Source of the DNA: Sphingosinicella sp. CPCC 101087
GTDB taxonomy: Bacteria > Pseudomonadota > Alphaproteobacteria > Sphingomonadales > Sphingomonadaceae
Reading direction: 5' to 3'
NCBI RefSeq assembly: GCF_004151485.1
Contig: NZ_SBFF01000013.1
Location: 402 to 64,401, forward strand
DNA length: 64,000 nucleotides
Shown here piece after piece: positions 19,097 through 27,660 of the stretch. The position numbers and the translations under genes are program-made. Positions within the stretch are counted from its first letter, which is position 1. The number at the start of each line of letters is the position of its first letter. The notes beneath the pieces were generated by a model. That model searched no databases, had not been told where the DNA came from, and worked only from the letters and a program-made list of their open reading frames with translations.

Positions 19097-19978
19097 TCAG
19101 AGACCCGCGGGCGCTTCGGGGGCGGCGGGATAGAGCGGCCTTGCCGGCCCCTGCCCTTCCTCCTGCGCCTCCTCGCGGCCTTCGATCGCCATGAGGAAGC
19201 CGGAGCGAAGGGCGCGATCGGCCTGCTCGTCGGTCCAGTGGGCCATGTCGGCGGGATCGAGATCGGAGATGTCGATCTCCTCGGGCAGGCCGACGCCATA
19301 TTTGCGGTAGGTTTCGGCGCGGCCGAGGACGCGCGGCTCCTGATGCCCTTCCGGGCCGAGATCGAGGCGGGTTTCGACGAATTCGGCCGCGCCTGCGCCG
19401 CCGGCGCAGACGATGTCGAGGAAGCGATCGAATTCCTCGGCGGCGTAGCGGACCGGGCCGCCGAGGGGATCACTGGCGGCGGCCAGGTGATCGAGCCGGG
19501 CGAGCACGGCCATGGAGAGGCGGTTGTCGTAGCGGTGCCGCTCCGTCACCACGCCTTCGCGGATATAGACCTCGACGCAGCCGTGGACGGCGCGCGACAG
19601 GACGTCGTCCGACAGGCGCTGACGCGCGAGCAGCTCGGCGGCGCGCCAGGCGAGATCGAAGGCGCGGCCGCGGGCGCTGTTGCGGAAGGCGTAGGCGCCC
19701 TGCCGAGTCTTGCCGGCGGCGCGGGCGGCCTCCGCGACGACGCCGCATCCGGCGAGCCGGGTGAGGAAGAGGCGCATGGATTCGGCGTTCCAGCCGTCCC
19801 GCCGCCCGGCGCGGTCGGGCGGCGGATCGTCCGCCACCGCGGCGGCGGCCGCCGCCTGGGCGAGCAATTGATCCAGATGGTCGCCGAGCCGGCTTTCGCG
19901 GCAGCGCGGCCGATCGGTTGCGGGAGGGGCCGGCTCATCGGTCGCGGCCCGGGGCAGAGCGTTCGTGGTTTGTTTCAT
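19097..19978 (-). CDS. Hypothetical protein with N-terminal helix-turn-helix-like domain
   Basis: 293 residues. After a Pro/Ala-rich start, residues about 60-120 (WNAESMRLFLTRLAGCGVVAEAARAAGKTRQGAYAFRN) read as an HTH of the small-terminase or transposase type: a helix, the AARAAGKTRQGAY turn, and a recognition helix. The C-terminal half is acidic (IDISDLDPADMAHWTDEQ) without a domain that I recognise. Similar-looking HTH proteins of unknown role occur in sphingomonads. DNA binding is inferred. It marks the left edge of the low-GC accessory region. Confidence 0.6.
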   Translation of the reverse strand: MKQTTNALPRAATDEPAPPATDRPRCRESRLGDHLDQLLAQAAAAAAVADDPPPDRAGRRDGWNAESMRLFLTRLAGCGVVAEAARAAGKTRQGAYAFRNSARGRAFDLAWRAAELLARQRLSDDVLSRAVHGCVEVYIREGVVTERHRYDNRLSMAVLARLDHLAAASDPLGGPVRYAAEEFDRFLDIVCAGGAGAAEFVETRLDLGPEGHQEPRVLGRAETYRKYGVGLPEEIDISDLDPADMAHWTDEQADRALRSGFLMAIEGREEAQEEGQGPARPLYPAAPEAPAGL

Positions 19979-20126
19979 CTGCCCGGCGTGACAGGTGAAA
20001 CCCTACTTTACAAGATTATTGTTACAGTGTTGTAGAGCGTGGCCAAACGCCATCAAGGCGCCCCGAATGTCCGCGATGGTGGAAGACGGACGTTGAACAC
20101 AGTGCTGCCGAGAGTATGTTGAAGGC

Positions 20127-20540
20127 ATGCCCCCGCGAGGAATTGCCTTGTCAACTTTGGTGGCGACAGCAGTTGTTGCTTGCTCGGCAGAGAGCGCCGC
20201 ACCTGACTGCAGTACACCGCGCGCGGATTGGATTAGATACAAGGGACATCTATCTTCGCCTGAGCGCGCTGGCGCCAACATCCTCACCATGGATGAACGG
20301 GGCCTTCTGAGCTGGAACGGAAGGCCCATCGCGCAGGAGACTCTCCGTAGCTTTCTGAGACAAGTCAGTGGGCTCCACCCACCGCCCGTTACCATCTTTC
20401 GACCTGCCGTGTCTGCGCCATGCACCTCCAAACAGGCCGTTCGCTCCATGATGTCGGAATTGTTGCCGTGCACCGAAGGCAGCTGCGGCGAAGGCGCGGC
20501 ATGGGCTGACATTACTAAGCCTAGAAGCCCTCATTGGTAG
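20127..20540 (+). CDS. Small putative lipoprotein, ExbD/TolR-like soluble region
   Basis: 137 residues. An N-terminal hydrophobic stretch ending in VATAVVACSAES is a lipobox, so the protein is probably acylated at Cys19. The remainder has an internal NILTMDERGLLSWNGRPI motif and a domain ending in CTEGSC with four further cysteines. The DxxGxLxWNGxPI pattern recalls the periplasmic part of ExbD/TolR proteins. No strong ribosome site is visible at the ATG (20127). Real gene likely; function unknown. Confidence 0.55.
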   Translation: MPPRGIALSTLVATAVVACSAESAAPDCSTPRADWIRYKGHLSSPERAGANILTMDERGLLSWNGRPIAQETLRSFLRQVSGLHPPPVTIFRPAVSAPCTSKQAVRSMMSELLPCTEGSCGEGAAWADITKPRSPHW

Positions 20541-20577
20541 CAACAGCTTGCATCGCCCTCAGACTGCTAGCAGCCCG

Positions 20578-20608
20578 AAATGTACGCTGTGGGTGGAAAG
20601 CGGACACG
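20578..20608. repeat. Remnant of a dispersed hairpin repeat
   Basis: Sequence around AAATGTACGCTGTGGGTGG followed by AAAGCGGACACG can fold (GTACGCT with AGCGGAC-like arm). When translated it gives the CGWKAD peptide that recurs in spurious alphaproteobacterial ORFs, the mark of a dispersed repeat rather than a gene. One damaged copy is seen here. Confidence 0.4.
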
Positions 20609-20626
20609 CGCCTGATACGTTGGGGC

Positions 20627-20907
20627 ATGCCACCAAAGAACTCGTTCCGAGCGTTCCGCTCCCCGAAGCCGCCAATCGAGGGCATCTCGCTTCACGTTGT
20701 TGAGCGGCCGAGCCTCCGACTCTTCCCCGCACCGGGACCCGAAATCGAGAAGTTGGAGATAGGCGCGACTGGACCCGGCGAGCTACAATTCGTCCTCATT
20801 TCAGCCCGCCGCAGGCGACTGTGAACCTCAGCGCCGACCAAGCCCGCTGGCTCGCGGGCGCTTTAAACCACTGGGCCGACAGCAGCGACACCATTCCACT
20901 GCACTGA
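20627..20907 (+). pseudogene. Frameshifted small gene of unknown function
   Basis: An ATG at 20627 opens MPPKNSFRAFRSPKPPIEG and reads to GELQFVLI, then runs into low-complexity Arg and stops at 20824. The +2 frame continues sensibly as HFSPPQATVNLSADQ then ARWLAGALNHWADSSDTI to a stop at 20907. Joined by a one-base correction near 20800 the product would be about 93 residues. Reading this as one broken gene is my inference from codon sense, not from a known homologue. Confidence 0.35.
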
Positions 20908-20977
20908 CCGGCGCACGGTCCGCAATGGGTCGAATTCTGCCGTCCAGCCGCACCGCCTCTCGTGGTTTGCTCCCCGA

Positions 20978-21618
20978 CTATTCGGCCGGACTCGGCGAAG
21001 TGCGCGGCCTGAACCAAGGCTCGGCCGTGCGCTCGATCGCCATGAGTTCGTCAGGAAAGCAGCGAACCTGGAAGGCGCGCACGTCGTCGAGTGAGCCGTG
21101 CAGCCATGAGTCGTAGTCCTCCTCGTGGAGCAACACAGGCATGCGATTGTGCACCGGTCGGACGAAATCGTTGCAGTCGGTCATCAGGCGGAATAGACCG
21201 CACCCCACTCGTCCGACTGCTTCCACAAGCCCGCCCAGGCGAAGACCTCCGTATCCTTGAAGTTGAACCAGGTGCGCGTCTTCGAGCCCTTCTCGCCCTC
21301 GGCCTCACAGAAGCCGGTCAGCGGAATGAGCCAGCGATGTTCGGGCTTCGCGGCGATGAACTTCCACGGAAATTTGCCGACGTCAGCGATGTTGTTGACC
21401 GGCTTCGGCTTCGAAGCCGGCTTCATGAACTTGAGCCGCATCGGAAAGCCCTAGGTCATGGCCTCGACAATGCGCTCGCCGCCGTCGTCGCGCACGACGA
21501 TGCCGCGGCCGCCTGGGTAGACTTCCCCTGGGCCGGCGTTGAAATTGGCAGGGAGCTGCGCGCGGAATAGGTCGGCGATCACCGCCGGCGACTTCTTCTG
21601 GGTATAAAGATTGCACAT
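20978..21618 (-). pseudogene. Broken SOS response-associated peptidase (SRAP/YedK-like)
   Basis: SRAP (HMCES/YedK) crosslinks to abasic sites in single-stranded DNA through Cys2. The gene starts MCNLYTQKK at 21618 with Cys2 intact and follows the family closely: FNAGPGEVYPGGRGIVVRDD, PVNNIADVGKFPWKFIAAKP, PLTGFCEAEGEKGSKTRTWF. Two lesions are visible. An in-frame TAG at 21451-21453 replaces the conserved Trp of the MxWGFP motif. A one-base loss near 21186 shifts EWGAVYS out of frame from the next motif, MTDCNDFVRPVHNRMPVLL. The rest (WLHGSLDD, RCFPDELMAIERT) continues in the new frame to 20978. Confidence 0.85.
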
Positions 21619-21650
21619 GACGGTTATGTCATGTGCCAGAGGCGCCGAAG

Positions 21651-21974
21651 TCAACGCCGGCGCCGCAACTCGCGTTTCCACTCGATGTCTGGCGGCATGG
21701 GGAGGCCCGTTTCGGTCGGCTCGTCATGCACCAGCTCGAGCTGCGGACCTCGCACGGTTTGCCCGCGGTCGCGCCAGCACGGCAGGCAGATGCACTTCCG
21801 TCGGACTTCATCGAAGCGGTCGCGCCAGCCCCGGCGCCGGAAGTACCACCACAAAGCGGCCGATTCGAACACGGCGACATGGCCGCAGGTGGGGCAAGTC
21901 AGCTTGACCCGCCGCTGGCGAACTGCGGCGTCGAACATGTCCCGCAGCGGATAGGCCGAGGGGAGCTCGGTCAC
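21651..21974 (-). CDS. Small zinc-ribbon-like hypothetical protein
   Basis: 107 residues from a GTG at 21974, one base after the stop of the upstream gene, suggesting coupling. Two Cys pairs, LTCPTCGHVAVFE (about residues 26-38) and RKCICLPCWRDRG, are spaced like a zinc ribbon. The rest is rich in Arg and Trp (LWWYFRRRGWRDRFDEVRRK). Nucleic-acid or structural zinc binding is plausible. I do not recognise the family. Confidence 0.55.
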   Translation of the reverse strand: MTELPSAYPLRDMFDAAVRQRRVKLTCPTCGHVAVFESAALWWYFRRRGWRDRFDEVRRKCICLPCWRDRGQTVRGPQLELVHDEPTETGLPMPPDIEWKRELRRRR

Positions 21975-21975
21975 G

Positions 21976-22260
21976 TCAACGCTCTTCTGGGGAGTCGTTG
22001 ATTCGATCCGCGAAGATGTTGCCCGGGTCCGGGCGCGTCACCGTCCAACCGAGGGTCGCGAAACGATCCGCCAGATAGGCCGCGAGGTCGCGCTGCGGAT
22101 CGGGCGCCTTCTCCGGATCGTGGCGCTTCTCCGCCCTGGCGCGCTCATATTCGGCATCGCGCTGCCAGATCCAGCGCGGCGAGCCGCGGATCCAGAGGCG
22201 GAGGGCCATGCACAATTCGTCGGGCTCGACAGGAAAATGCGACTCGGACATGCGGAACAT
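21976..22260 (-). CDS. Hypothetical protein upstream of the zinc-ribbon gene
   Basis: 94 residues from the ATG at 22260 (MFRMSESHF...). It contains LCMALRLWIRGSPRWIWQRDAEYERARAEKRHDPEK, a Trp-rich segment followed by a highly charged helix, and ends DRINDSPEER. A GTG further up (22299) is an alternative start. It is paired head to tail with the zinc-ribbon gene (stop and GTG start one base apart). No recognised domain. Confidence 0.5.
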   Translation of the reverse strand: MFRMSESHFPVEPDELCMALRLWIRGSPRWIWQRDAEYERARAEKRHDPEKAPDPQRDLAAYLADRFATLGWTVTRPDPGNIFADRINDSPEER

Positions 22261-22360
22261 ATAAGGAACATTGTGCGGCGGACAAATCCGCGTTGGCACC
22301 GCTTCGTCGCCAAGTGGGATCCCGCCTGGTATAAGCCTTGTCTATCAGGGGGTGAGCCCA

Positions 22361-22657
22361 ATGAGAAAGCTGTTTGTCGTTCCGCTGCTCGGCATGGCAT
22401 TCGCGCCAATCGCAGCAGCCGAGGCGCAGTGTCGATGGGTGTGGGATTGTAGCTCGGGCCAATGCCGACAGGTTTCTGTGTGCTCGTCGACACACGATAT
22501 TCCACCACCACGACCACCAGAGATTCGGCCTATCGCGCCTCCATCCATTCGGCCGATCCAGACTCCCGCGCTTCCACCAATAGGTGCTCGACAGTGCCAG
22601 CAGCGTTATCTCTGCAGCAGCGCCGGGCAATGCGCTTGGCAGCAAGTCTGCCAGTGA
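22361..22657 (+). CDS. Small secreted Cys- and Pro-rich protein
   Basis: 98 residues from the ATG at 22361, preceded by a strong GGGGGTGAG ribosome site. Signal peptide MRKLFVVPLLGMAFAPIAAAEAQ. The mature part has a first Cys cluster (CRWVWDCSSGQCRQVSVC), a proline-rich linker of PxxRPI repeats, and a second similar cluster (CQQRYLCSSAGQCAWQQVC). The two W/Y-C-SS-GQC-Q-VC units look like an internal duplication bridged by Pro. Periplasmic or extracellular, disulfide-bonded; function unknown. Confidence 0.65.
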   Translation: MRKLFVVPLLGMAFAPIAAAEAQCRWVWDCSSGQCRQVSVCSSTHDIPPPRPPEIRPIAPPSIRPIQTPALPPIGARQCQQRYLCSSAGQCAWQQVCQ

Positions 22658-22839
22658 ATTCATTTGTGTTGCAGTCAGCTCGCCTGGATGAGTCGGCGCC
22701 GTATGGAAGACGCTCGTTGCGACGAGAGTCACGATCTTTGCGCTCTCAAAGACGCCCCGCGCGGCACAAAGATTATCGCGTTAACCACCTGATATAATGA
22801 AAGCGGCTAGAACATCTGCATGATCGACAGGGGGTTCCA

Positions 22840-23313
22840 ATGTCAATTTGCAAGGTCATTGTTCCGTTCGCCATAGCCATAGCACCTGCCGTTGCACCGG
22901 CAGCGACCCTTAATCTCGTCTGCTTTGGGGAAGGCGCGGCCAATCGGGTTAATGCTACGCAGGGTTATGCCACCAACTCGTACGGAGAGAGTGCGACCGC
23001 GACGATATACTCTCGCAGCAGCGAGGGTTTCGCTGACCAAATTAATGTTGAACTCCGTGAAGGTGAGGGGCGTATACGCATTCCAAGGACCATGCTGCCG
23101 TTGCTTCATGGAGGTGAAGATGGATGGATGCGTCTGACTAACATTGAGGAGACGCCTAATGAGATTACGGCGAAGGCCTACCTGAATTTCATGAATCGCC
23201 CCAACATTCGGATTGATCGCCTGACAGGGACGATATCAATTTCAGGAAAGGCAGGCCGATTTGCTGGGCAATGTGAGGCGTACGACCCGGAGACTGTGCA
23301 GCGGCGGTTCTAA
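22840..23313 (+). CDS. Secreted hypothetical protein
   Basis: 157 residues with a ribosome site GGGGG before the ATG at 22840 and a signal peptide ending near APAVAPAATL. The mature protein has one Cys near each end (NLVCFGEGAAN and AGQCEAYDPET), probably a disulfide, and a beta-rich core (ITAKAYLNFMNRPNIRIDR, LTGTISISGKAGRFAG). GC content is visibly lower than in the flanks. No family recognised. The 290 nt that follow, up to the nuclease gene, hold nothing I can support. Confidence 0.65.
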   Translation: MSICKVIVPFAIAIAPAVAPAATLNLVCFGEGAANRVNATQGYATNSYGESATATIYSRSSEGFADQINVELREGEGRIRIPRTMLPLLHGGEDGWMRLTNIEETPNEITAKAYLNFMNRPNIRIDRLTGTISISGKAGRFAGQCEAYDPETVQRRF

Positions 23314-23603
23314 GCTTGATTGCGAGGCCAGGCGCTCGGCTAACGCCGCCCATGACCTTCATGCCCCCGCATCGGTGCCAGCGCTTGCCGCATCCCAAAG
23401 CTAGTTTCGGTTTGTCGGAGGCGGCGGAGATTGGCAATTCTCCAATAAGTCTTGGCTACGCTCCTACGGCTGAGCACCTGGCCCGATACGCGTCGGCGCA
23501 TCGCGAATCTGGCAGTCTGCGGCTGGACAAAGGATAACCTGTCGATAAGTTTCCATCGCGCTTGCCTCCGCCCGCTCCGACGGCGCGAACCTTCCCAAAA
23601 ATC

Positions 23604-24380
23604 TCAACAACCGAGTTCACGGTCGAGTGATCGCAGGTTGCGGCGTGAGAGACGCGGAAACAAGCGTAGTCCCGTCCGACTTTCCACGTCCTCGAGTGAA
23701 ACTCGCGACCAGCAATATGGCGCTGATCTGGTCGTGGTCTGATTCATGATGAAGGCCGAGGCACGATAATTTTCCATGACAAGGACCTTCCAGTAGCCCG
23801 ACGGCACACGGTGCGGCTCATCAGCACGCGGCATCGCACGCATGTCCTGCTCAAATAGCGGGCCAGTTAGCACGTAGAGCGTGGCGCCGCTCTCGATAAC
23901 TAGGTCCCGCTCGGCATCTTCAAGCCGCAGCCAAGGTCCTTGGTTGAGGTCGGTAGATTGGGGGGTGATGTTCGACAGGATATTTGTGTCTCTCCAAAAC
24001 ACCGTTCCCGTAAAGGCCGCGAGCGGCGCCTGGTGACCACGATCGATGCCAAGAGCCGAGGGCGCTCCATTATAGTCACTGGGTTCGAGGGTTTCGTCAG
24101 GGTCAAGCCACGGATCTGCCCTCCACGACCGATTGCGAGTGGGACCGATAGTTTCAGGCGTGACCCGGTAGGCCACCCAATCGGCGAAGCGCGTGAGATC
24201 GTTGGAGGAAAGAGTATAAATCTCACGAACGACGAGATCGTTGGTTTCAGGCGAGCCTACCGGGCAGCCATGGAGACAATGAAAAGTATGAATCTCCGCA
24301 TCTTGCGCCGAAGAATGGGAAAAGGACCACGTCGCGAAAACCAAGCCTGCCAATAGGCGACCCCAATGCCTAACATCCAT
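23604..24380 (-). CDS. Secreted DNA/RNA non-specific endonuclease (DRGH type)
   Basis: A betabetaalpha-metal nuclease of the NucA/EndoG family. 258 residues from the ATG at 24380, with a signal peptide (residues about 1-25, ending SHSSA). The active site is complete: Asp113-Arg-Gly-His116 in LGIDRGHQAPLAAF, with His116 as the general base, and the metal ligand Asn146 in TDLNQGPWLRLE. Two Cys pairs are possible (FHCLHGC near the N-terminus). It lies 27 nt after the MauG-like gene on the same strand and may be the last gene of the HXS operon; its own promoter cannot be excluded. Confidence 0.88.
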   Translation of the reverse strand: MDVRHWGRLLAGLVFATWSFSHSSAQDAEIHTFHCLHGCPVGSPETNDLVVREIYTLSSNDLTRFADWVAYRVTPETIGPTRNRSWRADPWLDPDETLEPSDYNGAPSALGIDRGHQAPLAAFTGTVFWRDTNILSNITPQSTDLNQGPWLRLEDAERDLVIESGATLYVLTGPLFEQDMRAMPRADEPHRVPSGYWKVLVMENYRASAFIMNQTTTRSAPYCWSRVSLEDVESRTGLRLFPRLSRRNLRSLDRELGC

Positions 24381-24407
24381 TCTCGCCCCCCACATCGGCA
24401 AAGTCGG

Positions 24408-25670
24408 CTAAAATTCGAGCATGCCAAGGAAGGCAATCACATCGTCTACCTCCTGATCAGAGAGGCTTGCTGGAAGCGGCTCGACTGCGGAGACGCCAAG
24501 CCTTCGGTACTCCTCCAGCCGCTCCGGTCCGGTCATTTGAGATGGGTCCATGTAGCGTAGTGGATCAAAATGGTAGACAATTGCGCGACGCAGGTCAGCC
24601 ACCGAGCCGGAGTGCGAATAAGGTGCCGTTCGCGTGACGTTGTACAGCGGGGGAGTCCTAAACCGGTAGCGGTCCTCCGGCGCGAAGGTCACGTTGTAGC
24701 GGCCCTGGTCGACACCAAACCCGTTCTTGCCGAATCCAGCTTGCGGGAAAGGGACCGCATGGAAATCGAAGTCGGTGAAGTAGGGACCGGCATGGCAGGA
24801 TGAACAGCGGCCTTTGCCGTAGAAGATGATCCCGCCCCGAAGCTCGGCCTGCCTGATCGGGCCATCGTCAAAGACGAAACGGTGCAACTTGGTGGGCTGC
24901 ACGCGGAAGCGGTGGCGAATAAATTCGGCGATTGCCACCGCCACATGTCGAAAATGGATCTCAGAAACCCGGATCCTGAACGCGCCTGCGACGGCCGGCC
25001 CGAGCTCGACGTCGTTGCGGACGCGCCGAGCCAATTCTTCAAAGACACGCTCCGCAGCGTCCACTTCTTCAGTCGCGAGCGTTTGTCGAATCTCATCAGT
25101 GTCGAGGATCATCTCTCGAAGCTCGACGAACGGCAGATGGGCGGCGAGAGTGAGCGGATCGCTCGATGGCGGGCGATCGCCGAACTGGCTGACGATGCCC
25201 GTCTCGGTCAGCTGCACCTTGCCGTCCCAGAATAATGTGTCGAACCCGCGGCTTCCCCTGCCCCACAACGGAAGTACGTTGCGTGGCACGATGAGCCCAC
25301 CGCTTCGAAGACGCTCATGCCCTTCGCCAACACCCCCTACGCCGATGCCGTTTGGAAGGCCGTCCGCCGAGCCGAATCGATCTAGGTGACAGGATTGACA
25401 GGAGATCTCGCCGTTAAGGCTGAGCAGCTCGGAAGCAAACAGCTTCTCGCCCACCGCCTGCCGTGTTGGCTGGCCCGCAATCTCCAGTTCAGATGGTCGC
25501 ACTAAGCCGTAGCGCAATGCAGCACTGCGCAGGACCTGATGGCGGAGCGTATCGCTGGACAATGCGTCGGCGGCAGCCGGCGCGCCTCCTTCGCTCGAAT
25601 CGCAGGCTGATAGCCCGAAAAGCGCGAGAAATAGTAGCGCAGAGCGTAACGGCTCAGTAGCGGATTTCAT
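24408..25670 (-). CDS. His-Xaa-Ser system-associated MauG-like di-haem protein
   Basis: 420 residues; a lipobox (LFGLSACDSS) predicts a lipoprotein anchored in the periplasm. Two c-type haem sites, Cys91-x-x-Cys94-His95 (CQSCH) and Cys289-x-x-Cys292-His293 (CSSCH), in the layout of bacterial cytochrome c peroxidase/MauG. MauG completes a quinone cofactor in a partner protein by long-range oxidation. Such a protein beside a radical SAM operon suggests a second, oxidative maturation step after export; this is inference. It overlaps the TIGR03982-like gene by 17 nt and is thus co-expressed with hxsD-B-C-A. Confidence 0.88.
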   Translation of the reverse strand: MKSATEPLRSALLFLALFGLSACDSSEGGAPAAADALSSDTLRHQVLRSAALRYGLVRPSELEIAGQPTRQAVGEKLFASELLSLNGEISCQSCHLDRFGSADGLPNGIGVGGVGEGHERLRSGGLIVPRNVLPLWGRGSRGFDTLFWDGKVQLTETGIVSQFGDRPPSSDPLTLAAHLPFVELREMILDTDEIRQTLATEEVDAAERVFEELARRVRNDVELGPAVAGAFRIRVSEIHFRHVAVAIAEFIRHRFRVQPTKLHRFVFDDGPIRQAELRGGIIFYGKGRCSSCHAGPYFTDFDFHAVPFPQAGFGKNGFGVDQGRYNVTFAPEDRYRFRTPPLYNVTRTAPYSHSGSVADLRRAIVYHFDPLRYMDPSQMTGPERLEEYRRLGVSAVEPLPASLSDQEVDDVIAFLGMLEF

Positions 25671-26049
25671 GCGTCTCCACCACTTCGAATAAGTCGCTCG
25701 CCTTCGCCTCAATTGCCTCGAGACGCATACGCTGAAGTTCCGGCTCGCGAAGTCCCCATTGCATCAGCCACTTTTGGTAGATGTCGTAATCTTGACAGTC
25801 GAGGAGCGCGATCTCGGCAGAATGGAGAGCCAGGCCCGCCTGAAGCGAAGGACGCGCCGATGCCTCCTGTCGGGCCGTAAAATGCTCCCGCATCGCGAAA
25901 TCGCACTGGTAAACGAGTGCGCCATAGCGGTCTTGGTGCCATGCCATGATAGCCTCGCGCCATAGCGGCATGGCCGGCCAGGCGACGGCTAGTCCGAGCG
26001 CAAATGCGCCGAGGTGAGAGGCTTTATTGCGCCAAGATCCGAAGCGCAT
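25654..26049 (-). CDS. TIGR03982-like His-Xaa-Ser system protein
   Basis: 131 residues. The N-terminal hydrophobic segment (GAFALGLAVAWPAMPLW) looks like a membrane anchor or uncleaved signal. The rest is helical with two conserved-looking Cys (YQCDFAMREHF and LLDCQDYDIYQKWLMQWG). Size, position between hxsA and the MauG-like gene, and the WGLREPELQRMRL region match what I recall of the TIGR03982 family, which is found only with HXS loci. Role unknown. It overlaps hxsA by 26 nt and the MauG-like gene by 17 nt. Confidence 0.72.
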   Translation of the reverse strand: MRFGSWRNKASHLGAFALGLAVAWPAMPLWREAIMAWHQDRYGALVYQCDFAMREHFTARQEASARPSLQAGLALHSAEIALLDCQDYDIYQKWLMQWGLREPELQRMRLEAIEAKASDLFEVVETHEIRY

Positions 26050-26587
26050 TGAGGACCTCTGGAGTGATGGTGCCGGTAACTTTGAGGCTATAATCGGTCT
26101 GATAGCGCACTATCGCGGCGCGGGTTTGTGGCCCCGATATTCCGTCGATTGTACCCGTATAGTAGCCGAGCGCTTGGAGGGCGAGTTGCACCTGCCGAAC
26201 GATGCTCTGGACCGAAGTGGCCTCGCGCGAGGGCGCTATGGCTGGCGAGGACGGAAGTACACTGGAAGGGGGTGTGCTGCGCTGGTTGCGCGACGGCGCG
26301 GGTGTCGAAGGCCGCGGCGCGCGCGGCGTCGTCCTGGGCGCCGAGGGCGTGCGCACCCGCCCGGAAGCGCCCGAGCGGTGGCTACCATGGGAGGCATGAC
26401 TCGAATGTGAGCGGTGCTGGGCAAGCGAGATAGCGTGATCCAGCCGGAACCGATGAAAGAGACCGTCTCGGTTCAACCCGTCTCCGCCCGAACCACTCGT
26501 AGCCTGCACGAACGCGGCTTCGGCGGGGATCGATTGGGTAAAGCCCGCTACCGCGAGGCTCGGTATGATGAAGGTCCTTTTGCTCAT
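26024..26587 (-). CDS. hxsA: His-Xaa-Ser repeat protein HxsA
   Basis: The presumed substrate of the HXS system. 187 residues. Signal peptide at about residues 1-24 with a good cleavage motif (AEA before AFV). Residues 58-72 are five uninterrupted HxS triplets: HRS HSS HAS HGS HRS. A Pro/Ser/Thr/Arg-rich linker follows (about 73-122), then a peptidoglycan-binding domain (VRQVQLALQALGYYTGTID, then TRAAIVRYQ). The ATG at 26587 overlaps the hxsC stop (ATGA). The domain order suggests that the modified repeat is exported and held at the cell wall. The chemical change on the repeats is unknown. Confidence 0.9.
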   Translation of the reverse strand: MSKRTFIIPSLAVAGFTQSIPAEAAFVQATSGSGGDGLNRDGLFHRFRLDHAISLAQHRSHSSHASHGSHRSGASGRVRTPSAPRTTPRAPRPSTPAPSRNQRSTPPSSVLPSSPAIAPSREATSVQSIVRQVQLALQALGYYTGTIDGISGPQTRAAIVRYQTDYSLKVTGTITPEVLNALRILAQ

Positions 26588-27660
26588 ATCGGCACTACCT
26601 TCTCCAACAACTCTTGCGGATGCCATTCGAAGAAGCCTGAGCAGTCGGATCGCTCAGCGCATGAGCAGCAGTCGGGTGCAAACTTCTGCTTCCAGTCCGA
26701 GATCGAGGCGATGGCGAACTTCCGGTAAGGTTGGGGTACACTGCATCGTGGAAAGTTGAACAGGGCCGGTCGGACACCGAACAGGAGCGCCCGATCGATA
26801 GCTTGCGCAAGCGGGCCGAACTCAGCTGACGGGTCGACATAAAGCGCGCTCCATCGTCCTCGTGCAAAGCCGATGTTCTCGAGCTGCATGATCGACCATT
26901 GTTCGACGAAGCGCAGGTAAGTGGTGACGTGACATGCAAGCGCATCAAGGGCAGTCCAGTTAGGTTGCAGCACAACCGTGCGCAGTTCCACCCGTGCCCC
27001 GGCCATGATGAGGTGCCGCAGGCTGCGCTCGAGCCGGAGGAAGGCGCCCGATTTGGCAACGATCTGATCGTGAAGCGAAGGCTCGGCGGCATAAAGGGGT
27101 ATGCCCCAGACGACGTTGCGAAATCGCCGGTCAGCGAGGCGGTCGATCTCGGCTTCCTCAAAATGCTGGCCGTTGGTGAGAACATGGAAGGAAAGATCGG
27201 GCCGACGTTCGATCACGTACTCGAGAAAAGCCAAGAGCCGCTCCTTGTAGAGAGTCGGCTCGCCGCCTGAGAGCCCAATCGTTTCCCCATGGGCCGCCAG
27301 CAGACAGGCTCGTTCGAAATATGCGAAGCGGTCTTGATGTGTCTTTTTCGGCGGCTGTGAGCACATGATGCACAGTTGATCGCAGCGCTCGGTGACCATG
27401 AGCGTGTTATGACGGGAGCCTGCACGTAGCAGGCGGTGGGCGCTCTCGGCACCTGGATCTACCAGAACGACGTCGCCATCGAGAGCCGCACTCGGTTGTC
27501 CGACAATTTCGATGAGGCCCTGATCGCCGGCAAAAAGGAGGGTGTCGTTTGCTTCGGCCTGCAGTCGGCTTACGTCGACGCCACCCGCTTGCGAACAGGA
27601 AAGGCGCGTCACAAATGGTGCCGGGGCATCAGAGCGAGCCTGAAGTGTAAGCGGGATCAT
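26584..27660 (-). CDS. hxsC: Radical SAM maturase HxsC
   Basis: 358 residues. The 4Fe-4S/SAM motif is Cys-x3-Cys-x2-Cys in VTERCDQLCIMCSQPPK (about residues 91-107), followed by the SAM-binding GLSGGEPTLYKERL. The CxxxCxMCSQPP form is characteristic of HxsC. Near the C-terminus CSSC and CSGFF-type cysteines (DCCSCAERSDCSGFFEWH) may hold an auxiliary cluster. Works with HxsB on HxsA, by family context. Start and stop both overlap neighbours as ATGA. Confidence 0.92.
   Translation of the reverse strand: MIPLTLQARSDAPAPFVTRLSCSQAGGVDVSRLQAEANDTLLFAGDQGLIEIVGQPSAALDGDVVLVDPGAESAHRLLRAGSRHNTLMVTERCDQLCIMCSQPPKKTHQDRFAYFERACLLAAHGETIGLSGGEPTLYKERLLAFLEYVIERRPDLSFHVLTNGQHFEEAEIDRLADRRFRNVVWGIPLYAAEPSLHDQIVAKSGAFLRLERSLRHLIMAGARVELRTVVLQPNWTALDALACHVTTYLRFVEQWSIMQLENIGFARGRWSALYVDPSAEFGPLAQAIDRALLFGVRPALFNFPRCSVPQPYRKFAIASISDWKQKFAPDCCSCAERSDCSGFFEWHPQELLEKVVPI

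Noticed and set aside
20796-21017. A 73-codon minus-strand frame between the two pseudogenes
   Set aside because: No ribosome site, no domain, and it overlaps the broken genes.
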